This document shows positions 38,189-50,628 of a stretch of DNA of 64,000 nucleotides, piece after piece. This DNA is from Kudoa neothunni (lineage: Eukaryota > Cnidaria), in contig OZ199838.1 of assembly GCA_964304625.1 (NCBI GenBank), positions 14,756,001 through 14,820,000 of the forward strand. Reading direction: 5' to 3'. Under the pieces are notes generated by a model. That model saw only the letters and a list, made by a program, of their open reading frames with translations, was not told the origin of the DNA and made no database searches. Position 1 is the stretch's first letter. Each line of letters opens with the position of its first letter. A program made the translations under genes and the position numbers.

Positions 38189-41100
38189 ATTCAGGATCCC
38201 TTTCAATGTGTTAGTTTCCAAATAAATGTCAATATTATATTGTGACATTGTTAAAAACCTGTGAGTAGAGCTTAAATAGAAATATTCTGCGTCATTCTAG
38301 GTTAAATCTATACCATTTAAGACACGAATATAAGCATTCCAGGCCTTAATGGAATATATTAATGGTAACATTAAATTTTTATAGTAATAAGTTATAGAGA
38401 TTTGTTACCTGACTATATAATACTTTTTAGAATAAATTATACATTTATCAGATTTATCTGTGGTGGTCTCTGGGGAATAAAAATAAAAGAGACGACAGGA
38501 ACGGCACGAATTTCGTTTAATAACAATTAAGCGGGTAACTAATTATTAAGTATGGCGATTTTACGCCCAGCCGTTTTTTATATCTTTTTACATTGGGGGA
38601 ATTCAAAAAATATAAAACATCAAAATAATATAATCAAATATTACTCTAAAGTTCACGAAGTTAAATGAAAATGCAGATGACGCCTCAAAAATAGATAAAT
38701 TCAAATTCCAATGTTTTATGATAATTTTAGAAAGATTTTTAATTCTATTTGAATCAAACATCACTATAAGATGTAAATTAAAGTTTGACAATTTAATACA
38801 ATTTTTCAAACGTTTAAATAAAACATTCTTTCTTTTAAATGCAGAAATTGTCCTGTTCAACAACATCTTCAACAAAAATATTGAAATGAGATCTGATAGA
38901 CGATATGATCGTATGTTTAGGTTGGAAAAGTACAGCAAAGGTTATCCTTAATTGATTTTCTCGAAAGATTTCTCTTTGTGAAGATTAACCTACTATTCCA
39001 TTATATTTTATCGGATCATTTTAAAATTCATAAAAACCTCATAATGATATCGTTTGAATAAAAGAAACAAATCATTTTTTATTTTCTAATAAAACAATCC
39101 ACAAGGAAAGTGGATTGTATTTTTATCAAAAGTGCTCGTTGACTTAGATTCTAAGACTACTCAGACATGAGACAGACTATATTTCTATACTTTTTTTATA
39201 CCATGCTGAATCCATTTTGGTCAATAGATAATCAAATAATGATTTAAATAATAAATTAAAGTTTGGAATTAGGAAATAATTAAGTCTTTAGGAAATTCAA
39301 TTTCAACTCAATAATTTTGACATCCAAATTATTCAACAGAATACAGATAATTTCTGATGCAATTATCATCAGTTTTGGATCTGGCTTCAAAAAATCGAGG
39401 GTCGAGATTATAGGGATTATCCTCTAGTTCGAAGAGATTAAGTCAGTGTATTATCAAGATTGTGTGATTCGGTCACAGTGGATTTTTGTAATCAATGTTA
39501 GGAGAAATTTTCTTATCTAAATTCAGCAGAGAATTATTTTTTTGAATAAATTATTTTATTTCTTTTAAAATATCAGCTGAACTACTCTAATACAGTATCT
39601 GTGTACGAACTTCGGGCGGTGTCGCATACAAAATCTGAAACAAAGTCGTTTCCTACAATTCGTCCTGTTAATTCACTTCTTATTCAAGCGTTTTTTAAAT
39701 TTTGTTCCTATCACTAAAAATTACATTATGTAATTAAATTCAGATCAGAATGAATTAACCCATATGCTAGAAATAAATCTTAAGTAGAGCACATTAGGAT
39801 TCACATGGAATCTCTGTTATTGATAAATACATCAAAAAATTATTATTTCTCCATAAGTTTAACAAATTCAAAATCTTTAATTGTTTACTGATTTTTTTTT
39901 ATTTGTATCTGTTAGTAATAAGTTTGTAAATGTTCAATCTTGTGACTTCGTATTTAAAAAACAGAACTTTCCTATTTGTTCTATTCAAAATTAGAACGAA
40001 AATTTTTCAATTTAACGATGATACTCCAAAATGTGTATTTTAGTTTATAAATTTTTTTTCATAGTTGATTCACGATTAAAAAAATGTTATAACAATATTT
40101 GTTCAGAAATTCAAACATGACAATTTTTAATCTATTTTAATGTTAGGGCTTCCAAATGGTTCTAGTTTAACATAGAATACACTGAAAGCTTCTATAACAA
40201 CCTATTATCGGCCTAGATGTTTCAAGAACATTCTGGATCCTAAATTCCATATATAAGCAGCTTTATAGATATACATATAGTTGTATTAATAACAATGGTG
40301 TCTTGTCTTAACATTTAATAAGTATCTTTTTATCTATATACATTAGTAACCACAAACAAAAATATTCAATAATTATTTTTTAATTAAATAAACTTTAGAG
40401 TGAAGCAATCGTCACAAATCAGAATATACGATTTTTAAGCATTTTAAGTGAAATTATTTATGGATGTTAAAAAGTCAAAAGCATTTTTTTACAATTTATC
40501 TCAACAATATAAATATAAACATTTATTACCTATTTTTTGAATACGAAGTAAAATATTACGTCATATTTTAGAATCTACTTCAATATATAATCACCATCGA
40601 TTTTTTCAAGACCTAGTCTTGAAGCAATAAAGCGTAGGTAAGCCCCAAAATAAATAAAAAATTATCCGAAAATTGGAATATAATTTCAATCTTAATATAA
40701 TAATTTTATAAAAAAGAGATTTGCGCATTTGAGGAATTTGCACTAAATTTTATAGAAATTTTAAACTATTTTAACAAAAATTAAATTATCTAAAAATTTC
40801 CGCACATCCTACATCTTTTTTAGAATTCGTGCAGTGCGGCAGAATCATTCCTTTGTGGCAAAAATATATAATCTTAAATTATACGATTGTTTAAAATGAC
40901 CATAACCTTTGTTTCTAAAGTGTATGTTTTGTGCTTAAAAAATGACTATAATTAACAAAATTGGCGAATGCCTCAAACATTAAATGGACTTCAATATCTC
41001 CTGTTAGATGTTGTAAAATTGCTCCCAACGGCATATTTAACATTTTCGGAGCATTCTATATCTTAACAAACACTTTCTTCTTGTATACAAATTGTGAAAC

Positions 41101-41930
41101 TTCATTTGAATTGATTTTTACTCTAAAATAAACAAACATTCATCCTTCTCAGGTACTTTTTAATCTGTTATGTTAAAAAATAGATCGAAAATTCCTTGCT
41201 TTACGTAAGAATATTGATTATGTGAATATTTTTAAGGGAACCAATGAATTTCGGTAATCATTTGATCCTTTCAAATGTATACAAAAAATTCAGATAAATA
41301 ATATCTTACTCTCGGCAATGCATACTGCTGCAAAGCTCACAAACACAATTAGAACAATTATATATATATATATATAAATTCTAACTTTTTGTAATGAATA
41401 TCTATTTAAAATAATTTTTCAAGAGTTAATCAATGCGCTTCTTTAACAGAGATTTATTTAATGGGAAAAATTATAATTTTTTCAAAAATTAAACTATTAA
41501 TATCCCTATATCGTCAAAACCATCTAGTATGTAGATACAAAAAACCTCTATTTATCACACGAAAACTAATGTAGTAATGATCCTCCCATAAACAAAAGAA
41601 CACAAAACATCAACATTCAATATTTCATTAGATAATGCTCCTATAAGAGTTTACTATAATTTTAGCACTTAAATAAAGTAATGTTTAGCTAGACAAAGAT
41701 TAAATTGTCACCGTAACAGCAGAAGCTAACAAAGTTAATTAGCGTGAGGATAATTTCAATAAAAACTTTCAACACATAGTTTCAATTAAGTATTAATTAT
41801 GAAGGTGTTAAAAATATCGAATCACAGGTCAAAACATCATCTGTGAAAATAGAATAGTTGAAGTAGAGTATCAAATAATTGAAGCTGTAACTGGGAAAAA
41901 AGTTATTGATGCTTAAACGCCGCATCAAAA
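38189..41930. other. 3.7 kb intergenic DNA, no gene seen
   Basis: AT-rich. Overlapping ORFs on both strands at 38603-38951 have low-complexity composition and no family features. A short (TA)n run lies at about 41361-41376. The promoter of the Na+/H+ exchanger gene presumably lies at the right end. Confidence 0.5.
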
Positions 41931-44035
41931 ATGAATTACTGCGAAAAAATATTGTTATACGTGGTTGTAGTATTTTTCTACACATTCACATTAATATCTC
42001 AACAAACTCACAATGATAAGAACTTGAAAGCATCAAAAGTGAATATTATGGAAAGTATTCGTGATGAGGAAGTGAATACTTCTCATCGGACTGACAGTCT
42101 GAGTATGTTGATACTGATAACTCTATTGATTATATCGGTATTTTTTGCTTGGTTGTTTCGAGTAAAACACTTCAAATACATGCACGAAACAGGAATATCG
42201 ATGTTGTTGGGTATAGTTGCGGGTGGAATTATTAGATTGGTTTTGTATATGGCTACGATGAATGAAAACCCACCACTCAACATAGTGACGGTGCATTTGA
42301 AAAATGATGATAATTTGGTGGCAGCACCAGCCAAAATACTGATGAACATTTCCAAAGTAGAATACATTTATTCGTTGTCCGGTAAAGCACCTCAATATGG
42401 AGCTAAAGTTGTTGATGTGGAGCAAATCGAAGAAAAGTCCACGTTCAACCCAGAAATATTTTTCTACGTGCTCCTGCCTCCAATTGTATTCTATGCGGGC
42501 TATCAACTACATCGAAGTTATTTTTTTCGTAATATTGGGGCAATAATTACGTTGGCTTTTGCTGGTACAATTATCAGTAGTTTTTCCGTTGGAGGTCTCA
42601 CCTATATCTACGCCAACTATATTCATTATATTGAAAATTTTTCGTTATCAGAAGGGATGTTATTTGGTGCGGTAATATCGGCTACCGATCCAGTTACTGT
42701 ACTGGCAATATTTGATGAGCTCAAAGTGGATGTTAACCTACATGCCTTAGTTTTTGGTGAAAGTGTATTCAATGATGCTGTTGCAATCGTGCTGTATCGC
42801 ACCGTACAATCATTCATGCTTTCTGGAATTAACACAGTGGCCAATAAGCCGATCACAGTTGCCGCAATTGTAGATGCTGTTTTTGAATTTTCCAAGGTTT
42901 TCCTTGGTAGTCTTTTTATTGGAACTAGTGTGGCTCTTCTTACAGCTATTCTAACCAAAGCCACACGAATTGACAAATATCCTCTTCAAGAGGTAGCACT
43001 GCTGATTCTAATGGCGTACACAACATTTTTGTTGGCTGAAGTGGCTTCGTGGTCTGGCATAGTTGCTCTGCTATTCTGTGGAATCACCTACAAACATTAC
43101 ACCTATATCAATATGTCATCGTCTACTGCATTGCGACTTGTGCAACTTCTGGAGCTGGTCAACTTTTTAGCCGAAACATTCATTTTCTCCTACATAGGAC
43201 TAAGTGTGTTTTTGTTCAACGATCATTGTTGGAATTGGGGTTTTATTTTGTGGACAATTTTTGTAATTCAAGTACCTCTACTTATATCACTGCTGCTGTC
43301 ACCTAACTTGCGTTTTCTATTTTTCTATCACAAATCCAAATTTCACTTAAATTTTTCCACTCATTACCATCACTTTGCTTTAGATTTCACGTATAATACA
43401 TATTTATCCGTTGTGTGGATTACTCAATATAAAGAAAGATCCACCCATTCCTTGCAGTTTTCAACATGCACTTTCTTGGTCGGGCTTGAGAGGGGCTATG
43501 GCTTTCGCGTTAGCAATAAGAAACACATCTACCCCCGTTCGACGACTCCAATTAACATCCACCCTATCTTGTGTGATATTTTCCGTCATTGTGCAAGGTG
43601 GGTTAACCGGGAAAATAATATCGCTTCTCAAAATAAAGACAGGAATCATTCATGTGAGTATTTTTGTTGGTGCACCAACATCACATTCAAACATATATGT
43701 GTATATAGGAAACCGAGCAAGAAAAGGAAACGAAACAGTTCGCCATCACCAACATCATTGAAACTGATGAACTTGACCGAAAAACCGCAAGAAAAATTCT
43801 TACTGAACGATACGGGATCGGCGACACTGATGCTGAAAATCTACTGAATCAAACTAGTAGATCAACCGGAAAAGGGAATGCTAGAGATATCTTGTTGGTA
43901 GCTATGGAAAAAGCTGAACCCCCATTTGTACATGTCCCCACCAACCTTATCCGGCTTTTCAAATGGCTTGATAACAACTATATCAAGCCGGCATTAACCA
44001 AATATCATCCACTACCAAAAAATGATCAGTCCTAG
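41931..44035 (+). CDS. SLC9A6/7/9-like: Organellar Na+(K+)/H+ exchanger, NHE6/7/9 type, 3 exons
   Basis: Antiporter that sets endosomal or trans-Golgi pH. Exons: 41931-43271, 43384-43653 and 43709-44035 (introns 112 and 55 nt); 645 residues. A cleavable or anchor signal (residues 6-22, LLYVVVVFFYTF) is followed by about a dozen membrane segments. FFYVLLPPIVFYAGYQ is the family inhibitor-site helix. ATDPVTVLAIFDE (from residue 250) and FGESVFNDAVAIVL (from about 275) carry the transport Asp/Glu residues. SRIIHIYPL and WSGLRGAMAFALAIR follow in exon 2. The tail FKWLDNNYIKPALTKYHP matches the conserved FDHNYLKPLLTHSGP of NHE6/7/9 and separates it from plasma-membrane NHE1-5. Reading straight through the first intron stays open for a while but gives non-family sequence. 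GOLPH3 starts 142 bp downstream on the same strand. Confidence 0.95.
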
Positions 44036-44177
44036 CTGATATTTTAGAATTTTTAATTGGATTAAATTTGTTATTTTTTGTGTGATAAAGAATGTACGAG
44101 TACATGCGGAAAATTGCGATGTCAAATTAGCGTAGTTAACTCCGTGAAATACACGACTGACAACGATTGAGTCGTTT

Positions 44178-45237
44178 ATGGGGTCTGAGGAAGAAATAGC
44201 TCAGTCTGCAAATGGAGGGTCGATTTATCAGCGTGTTAAGTCTAAGAAAAAACAATCCCACCCGCACACTAGTAGTTTGGCTGACAATTGTAACAATTTG
44301 ACAAACGCTTCAAATACCGATTCAATCATTAATAATTCTTCAAATAAACCCACATCAGCTCTTTTCGAATATCCCAACGAAATCACACTTAATCTTATGG
44401 AAGAAATTCTTCTATGCGGACTCAAAGATGCCGAAGTATGGCTGTCTTTTTGGAAATAAGCATTTTCTACGGTTGGCAGTTGTTTTTCTAATGTGTGATC
44501 CATAGGGTTACACATCATTGTGGAATGACACAATTTCTATTGCACTTCGTGGTGCAGCTCTTGTCGAACTGGCTCTCGAAGGAAGAATCGAACTGGATCA
44601 ATCGTATTCTCGTCGCATACCTTATGGTGAGCGTGTGGTTGTGGTAAAAAGTTCGAAAAATGTTGGCAACCACTTATTGGATGAAATTCTCTCTATTATG
44701 GCTAGTGCAACCGAGCCAATATCACTTTCTGATTGGCTTTCCTATCTGTCTGGTGAAACATGGAACCCTTTCAAATTGACTTTTCAAGTGAGACGATTTC
44801 GCGATAGACTCTCCAAAACCTTAACCGAAAAAAGGGTGCTCCTACCACAGCAACAAGATTATGTGATTTTTAGTGTTACAACCTACCCCGTGTGTAATAT
44901 TGCGGTGAAATCTGCACTGATAAGTCGTATCAAAGATCTGCTACTCTTCGGGTGGGATGACCAACTCTATTTGAAAAATATTAGAGACTATTGTCTGGTT
45001 GCGCTTGCTTATGCTGCCAATGTCATCGATAATGTCCTGTTTGCACTACCAAATGAAGACTATCTACGTGGAACCGAGGTTGTTTCAAAAGTTGCAAACA
45101 ATGATCTCACTGACACAATTCGTAACCTCACCTCCCAACTACACAAAAGTGATGCCAAGGAACAAACGTCTGCGTTGAACGTAAAAAAACTTGAAATAAT
45201 CCTTGCGATAATTCAAGTTTTATGCCATGAAACTTAG
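44178..45237 (+). CDS. GOLPH3: GOLPH3/VPS74 Golgi phosphoprotein, 2 exons
   Basis: PI4P-binding Golgi protein that retains glycosyltransferases and links the Golgi to the cytoskeleton. Exons: 44178-44435 and 44506-45237 (intron 70 nt); 329 residues (human 298). The N-terminal 60 or so residues are polar and low complexity (SKKKQSHPHTS, many Asn and Ser), longer than usual. The GPP34 domain starts at EITLNLMEEILLCGLKDAE. The PI4P pocket residues are kept: Trp92 and Arg101 in GYTSLWNDTISIALRG, and the arginines of RRFRDRLSKTLTEK. LSGETWNPFKL is nearly identical to the human protein. The C-terminus lacks the human tail but covers the whole fold. The intergenic distance to the exchanger upstream is only 142 bp, so it may share a transcript or have a very short promoter. 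Confidence 0.96.
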
Positions 45238-46858
45238 CATTCTAATGTTTTTATAATCAGTTTTTATTGTCTCTGATGAAATTGTAACCTATTTCCCTGG
45301 ATTATTGTTATCGATTTATTCCATATCTTCCTTGCGCGAACAACTTTTCTATTTTGCCTCATTATTTACATGACGACAAACTTTTTTTGAAAATCTGTAC
45401 ATTGGTCCGTAAGTTATGAGGTGGCAAGTTCCAATCCCGTTATAGTCGCAGCTTCCGGGCTGTTTGTTCCTACTAAATGACGGAAGTTTTTGATAAGGCA
45501 GAGGACTATTGGCAGTGGAAATAATATTCAGGTGTCACTAGATTTAGTTAAATTATACTTGTATATTTTTAAGATTGGTTAATGCACACTTTTTCGGGAA
45601 TTCAAGATTTCCATGTCAAAAGCCAGTGCCTTCAAAAATGATGTCAATATAGATGTATCGAATGCGCACTTGCTTAGGTATAAATATAAAAAATATTAAA
45701 TTATCTCTTAAAAATAATCATTTAATAATGTGTTTTTCGTTTCATTTAATGTTGTCTGATATTTCTTCCACTACAAATTATTATTTCGGCGAGTCTGTCA
45801 GGTTTTCATAGTAAATAGCTTGGTGAACTTCGATTAAGGAAAATCCCAGTTTTCGAACATTTAACTCTCGAACATCTGAGGAAAAAAGTTGCGCGAATAC
45901 TCGGAGATGGCAACACGCAAAAATGAATTAAAATAATAAAAATAAATTAATGCTGCATTTTTGTGACGTTGATTTGCGCAATTTCTAAGAACAGGAATAA
46001 TTTTGCTTGTATCTACTTTGAATAGCGTGAAAAACTAGAGATAAACGGTTTTATTATTGGTTCAATTTTCACATTTTCTCTTTCTATTATTATTTTAACA
46101 GCTAAGGTTTCGTTTTAATCTCAAAATACATGATTTCATTGTGAAATCTCTTCCCCTGTTGACAGAAACGTTAAATGTATATAGTCTAAGAATTTTTAAG
46201 ATATGATAAGATGGTCTATGTGAAACTTTAAACAACTATATTTAACTTTCTACTTTTTGTTGATATGTATTTTACAAAAATTACTATAATATGTGCGATT
46301 CCCATGCCAGATTTAATTAGTTGAAATAATCAAGTTGTTATAGAAACAAAAAAACTAATTTCAAAAATTCCTTGCTTTAAAGTACATTCACAATTTTTAT
46401 TTCACTGCCGAGAAGCTTTTTTATATATTTTAACTATTTAAACATTATTTATACGAATGTCACGGTACGTTGAGCATGTTCGGTATTCGTGTAACTTTTT
46501 TTCTTTTTTTAATTTTAAGTGAAATTATGAAACGTAAAACTCCATTAGCGAAATATTTTTAAAAGAACCATTGTACTATAAAATACATCAAGGGAAAAAG
46601 GAAATAAAATATTTTGTAAAAGTTATTGATATAATAAGCACTGATTGGCCACAGTGACCACCTCGAGATATTCGAGGGTTGAAACATACTTTCCGTTAGT
46701 ATTTTTTGAATATTTGGTTCAAACATATTATCTGTGGTTTGCGATACAATGTCGCATCCTAGTTTACATTCAATATTGAGAGGCTTACATGATATCTCAT
46801 TATTTTCGAAATACTTTACGATATTAATTTGATTATGGTTATAGTCAAAATTATTATT
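45238..46858. other. Intergenic DNA downstream of GOLPH3
   Basis: The left end holds the GOLPH3 3' region. A patch at about 45413-45470 (GGTCCGTAAGTTATGAGG, then AGTTCCAATCCCG) faintly resembles RNA polymerase III boxes A and B. No complete tRNA cloverleaf forms around it. Confidence 0.4.
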
Positions 46859-47300
46859 TCTACACATAGTTTTTCTTCAATTTCACCTTTGCCATTACAA
46901 CTAATTTCATTGGATACACTCAAATTCTCATTTTCTGTTTAAAAAATCATATTCGCAATGATTAATTGGAATTCCGTACTTTCTCTAACATTCTATAATT
47001 GTATCAGATAAAACGTCTTCTCGGACTCTTAAATAAATGCATGTATTCCAACCATGTGCATTTGGATTCATGAGGGCATTCAGAAAGAGATAGTAAGGTT
47101 TACACAAAATATTTCTGTAGTTTGATTTGAAATGATGGATCATTCTCAAGTCTAATAGTTGCAATGAACTCGTTTATTTTGAAGTCAAAAATAACAATTT
47201 GATAGATTCTAGATTTTCTAGCTTCTTTGGATATGCTCCGCGTTGATCCAGAATTGTCAATACATGCCTATAATACTGCTTGAATTTTTGATTAAGCATA
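46859..47300 (-). pseudogene. Decayed coding remnant, family not recognised
   Basis: Read on the minus strand, two neighbouring frames give protein-like text: FKQYYRHVLTILDQRGAYPK, then, past stops, KPYYLFLNALMNPNAHGWNT and CIYLRVREDVLSDT. The order and density suggest one former coding region broken by at least two disruptions. It may be a transposase relic given the surroundings. I cannot name the family. Confidence 0.3.
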
Positions 47301-47642
47301 TTAAAATGAATGTGCTAGGTCAGTAAATACATATAAAGATAAATCATGATTAAAGTAACAATTTTAACTATGAGATGGACATTTGGCTCATGCTAGATAT
47401 GGATAGCTTATTCGTATTTTGTTAGATTTGATTTTTTTAAAATTATATTAGATAAGGTTTGCAAACGCATTTATTAATCATCCCTAAATTAACGATTTTT
47501 ATATTTTGAATAAACGCACGATAAAAATATTTCATTGGAATAGCAGTAAATCATCCATTGTTGATATGTTTATTATAATTTATGATCATCTCGTGATTAA
47601 ACGAGAAAATGTCTGCTGAAGGACGAACAAAAATAATAAATA

Positions 47643-49165
47643 CTGTCGAGATTGGGTATTGCGTAATTTAAGATTTGCATTATGAAGATAATTACATTTG
47701 ACTTTAGTTTTGAACATCTACATTTATTTCATTTAATAAATTATTAATTTAAAAAAAATAAAAAATTTTTTTTCTAAATGTCTCTGACTCATTATTGCGT
47801 AACGAACAAGTCAATGTGACCCGATATTGCGTGCTTTTATTCTCAATATGTCAAGGAAATAATAGGATATTTCTAGAAAAATTCGAATAATACAATATTT
47901 AAATTCAGAAAAAACAGTAAAAGGTACCAAGAAAATGACGGTTGGAAAATTTATGTTTAGTGTCATAGTGGGTTTTATTCTATTTTAGTATTTATCTTCA
48001 CGGAAAATCAATGTCTAACAGAGTCCCTTCCCATGAAAACAAGTTGAAAAAGTCAGCGTTGCAGGAAGTATAAAGAAACAATCAAAAGGCAGATTCATCG
48101 ACTTAGATGAAGTTTATCAAAAAACGCACGAATGGTTACATTATTTCTGGAGACGTAATTCTTGGAATTGTTCCCATCATTGCGAAAAGAGTGAACTTCA
48201 AAATTTTAAAACAAGAAATGGATGGTTATCGGGGGTGTAAAAAAGAGTTGGGATCATTTTTAAACATTTTCATGATGAAGTCGCGAGAATTATCCTTACA
48301 GTTATTGATTCATGAATCTATGAAAATAAAAATCCGATAAGTGCCTATAGTCCATGAGATAATATATATTTATGAAACTTTTTTGTTTCATGAGCAACTA
48401 CATAAAAACAATTATGTAGGAAAGGAAGAAAATGGTATAATGATAAAAACCTATCGAAAAAGAGTGTCGATCTTGGTATTATGTCCTTTAGGTGGAGAAA
48501 AGTTTCCCGTATTCATAATTGGAAAACATTAAAATATTAGTTGCTTCAAATAGCTCAAAAACTATCTTATTCGTAGTATCCTCCCAAAAATTCCTGGATG
48601 ACCTCTGCTATTTATTCCAGACAATCAAAAATCCAAATTATAAAATGGAGTCCGAGAAACCAAAAACAATAATCCTGCTGAACTAATGTCCAGTACATCC
48701 AAAAAGTATAATTTTTTGTTGCGATATAAATTTTCTTCTTTTATTCAAAAACACAACAAATGTTTTTCAACCACTTGAGTTAGGTGTAATTTTATTGCCT
48801 TAAAGTAAATATAGAAAAATAATGTTTAGTCATATGATATATGATGATTCGTCAATGATTAAATACATTTAACTTAATGCAACTTTAACTCCCAAAAAAC
48901 ATAGAACAGCATCTCATCAGAAATTATCGTCCACTTGTTTAAAAAAATCTGTATACTTCGGGGAGATAAAAGCTAATGTGAACCGCTAAATTCTATTTAC
49001 TGTGATAGGACAGGAGATACGGGAGAAATAATAAAATTTGTGAAAAGATCTAACTACGAATTAAAAATCAAATTCTACCATTTTTTAGCTTAAAAAACAA
49101 GGAAACGAACTTAGGTGACGATAACATACCTAATTGTGAGAATAAAAATTACGAGGTCGAATTAA
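47643..49165 (+). mobile_element. Tigger/pogo-like transposon relic
   Basis: The left end CTGTCGAGATTGGGTATTGC then GTAATTT follows a TA and matches the Tigger ends at 10950. Plus-strand fragments follow the Tigger transposase order: LQNFKTRNGWL (second helix-turn-helix), YETFLFHEQ (the DETGLF position, Asp lost), KTYRKRVSILVLCPLGGEKF then PVFIIGKH (48341-48532), KNSWMTSAIYSRQ and FQPLELGVIL (the QPLDLGVI segment). Several frameshifts and stops separate them. The right end is uncertain; AAAATTACGAGGTCGAATTA near 49147 could be a shortened terminal repeat. Confidence 0.7.
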
Positions 49166-49846
49166 TCGCAAAAACTCAATGCAGAATGAAATCGGATCCA
49201 ACGATGAACAACCAACAGTTTCGGTAAAAGAAACGTAATCAGAAGCAAGTATTTTAATTAAAGCATCCATTTTATTGGATCCATCAATAATCTTCGATTT
49301 CCGTCCAATAATGAATCGATTATTCAAAATATCATCTCAAAAGTGGCATCAATCAAAAATTCCCTTTTATAAGGAAAAAGTATCTTGATACTCGATTACT
49401 CAAACGACTAACTTCAAACTGTCATGGTGGCACAAACACAAACGAACGAGATTTTCACGAACGGAAGTGCCTTCATTGTACGCTAATATGATATTGATAA
49501 TTCGATAATAGATTTACAATAGTAGATATGAACGCTAAAGAATAATTTTTCAATTTTGTTCGATCCAAGATTGTTAATGCTATAAATTATATCGATGGTT
49601 CCTAAAAATTTCTCGCGCTTTCATCTCCCCACAAAATGATGTACGACCAACAATTTTTATTATCGAGGAAAAGAACTTTTTCAGATAAATAATTAATCAA
49701 CACACGCAAATAGTTTATTTTAACGAATAGGAACGTCTCAATCCAAAATGAATACTGTTGGATGATAAAACGCCGGATAAAGGGAACACACATAAGGATC
49801 AATTACAAAAATATAATACAAAAAAACAGTTTCCTTAATACTAAAG
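49166..49846. other. Intergenic DNA, no gene seen
   Basis: May include the right part of the Tigger relic and the 3' end of the minus-strand gene. No supported exon. Confidence 0.45.
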
Positions 49847-50503
49847 TTAAATTTTGGATATTTCATCTAATTCTTCTTCCATATTGATTGATTTGAGTGT
49901 TGTTGAGGATTCTGAATCAGCCTTATTTTTAAACTAAAAAATGGCACATAAATATTATGTTGGGTCAGTTTAAAAGAAAATATACCACTGAATTTATAAT
50001 CGATACAAAAACCTTCGCCATCTTTTTCTGTGGTATCTTTTTTTCTTCGACCGCTGCAATAACAAATTCGATTTTTGTTAACAGTCGGTTATACAAAAAT
50101 AACTTTTTCTAAATATCATTATACAAGTGATTAAATTGAAAATATATCACTTCTAATGTGGATATCTTTTCCGGTACGTTTGAAATATTATTCAAATTAG
50201 CCAAAATGCTCAAACAAGTTTCATCATTAGTTGAGTCGATAATACTAAAAACCTACAGATGATGGTAATTTTTAAACAAAACCAATCAAATTTAACAAAC
50301 CTTTTCGCAATTAAAATGAATTTCTTTAATCTCGCTCTCAAGAATTTTAACAATCTCATCTACTGGATCAAGCTAAATCAATTCAAACCAGTTATAACAA
50401 CCTTTCAACTTACTAAACCATCCAACAAGTCGTTAATTTCGCAAGAATCAGCCAACTTTTTGAGTATTTGTTGGTTTTCGTCAGTGATAAAACTATCATT
50501 CAT
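49847..50503 (-). CDS. Small unrecognised, probably coiled-coil protein, 5 exons
   Basis: Minus-strand exons, in order of reading: 50503 (or up to 50647) to 50414, 50372-50301, 50252-50151, 50108-50013 and 49933-49847. All introns are GT..AG and 41-79 nt, and every junction stays in frame. From Met at 50503 the product has 148 residues; two earlier in-frame Met codons (50599, 50647) would give up to 196, the longest starting inside the SREK1 5' end. I prefer 50503 because the upstream stretch is hydrophobic and unlike the rest. The protein is acidic and helical (LDPVDEIVKILESEIKEIH; NVPEKISTLEKKLFLYNRLL), with a basic patch (EEKKIPQKKMAK) and an acidic end (MEEELDEISKI). Length and helical pattern recall small dynactin or BLOC-type subunits, but I cannot assign a family. 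Confidence 0.7.
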
Positions 50504-50628
50504 TGATATATGACTTATAGTGCAAGAGAATTTAAATTGTGCTAAACTTATAGGAAAGAACACTAATCTGTCCAGCAATAAGCAGATATTCGGATGCATT
50601 CGCTTAGCTTCGTGCCATAGGGTTGGAT
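50504..50628. promoter_or_regulatory. Compact divergent promoter region
   Basis: Only about 125 bp separate the preferred start of the minus-strand gene from the SREK1-like start codon on the plus strand. With the longest minus-strand start the two coding regions would even overlap by 19 bp. Both promoters must lie here or inside the opposite gene. No TATA-type element could be singled out. Confidence 0.5.

Noticed and set aside
38603-38951. Overlapping ORFs on both strands
   Set aside because: Both are AT-driven low-complexity translations (Ile, Leu, Asn, Phe, Lys) with no motif and no neighbouring exons.
43272-43847. Straight extension of the exchanger reading frame
   Set aside because: The sequence beyond VIQ is not family-like, whereas splicing 43272-43383 and 43654-43708 restores conserved NHE segments.
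45413-45480. tRNA-like gene
   Set aside because: Only a weak B box is present; no acceptor or anticodon stem can be formed around it.
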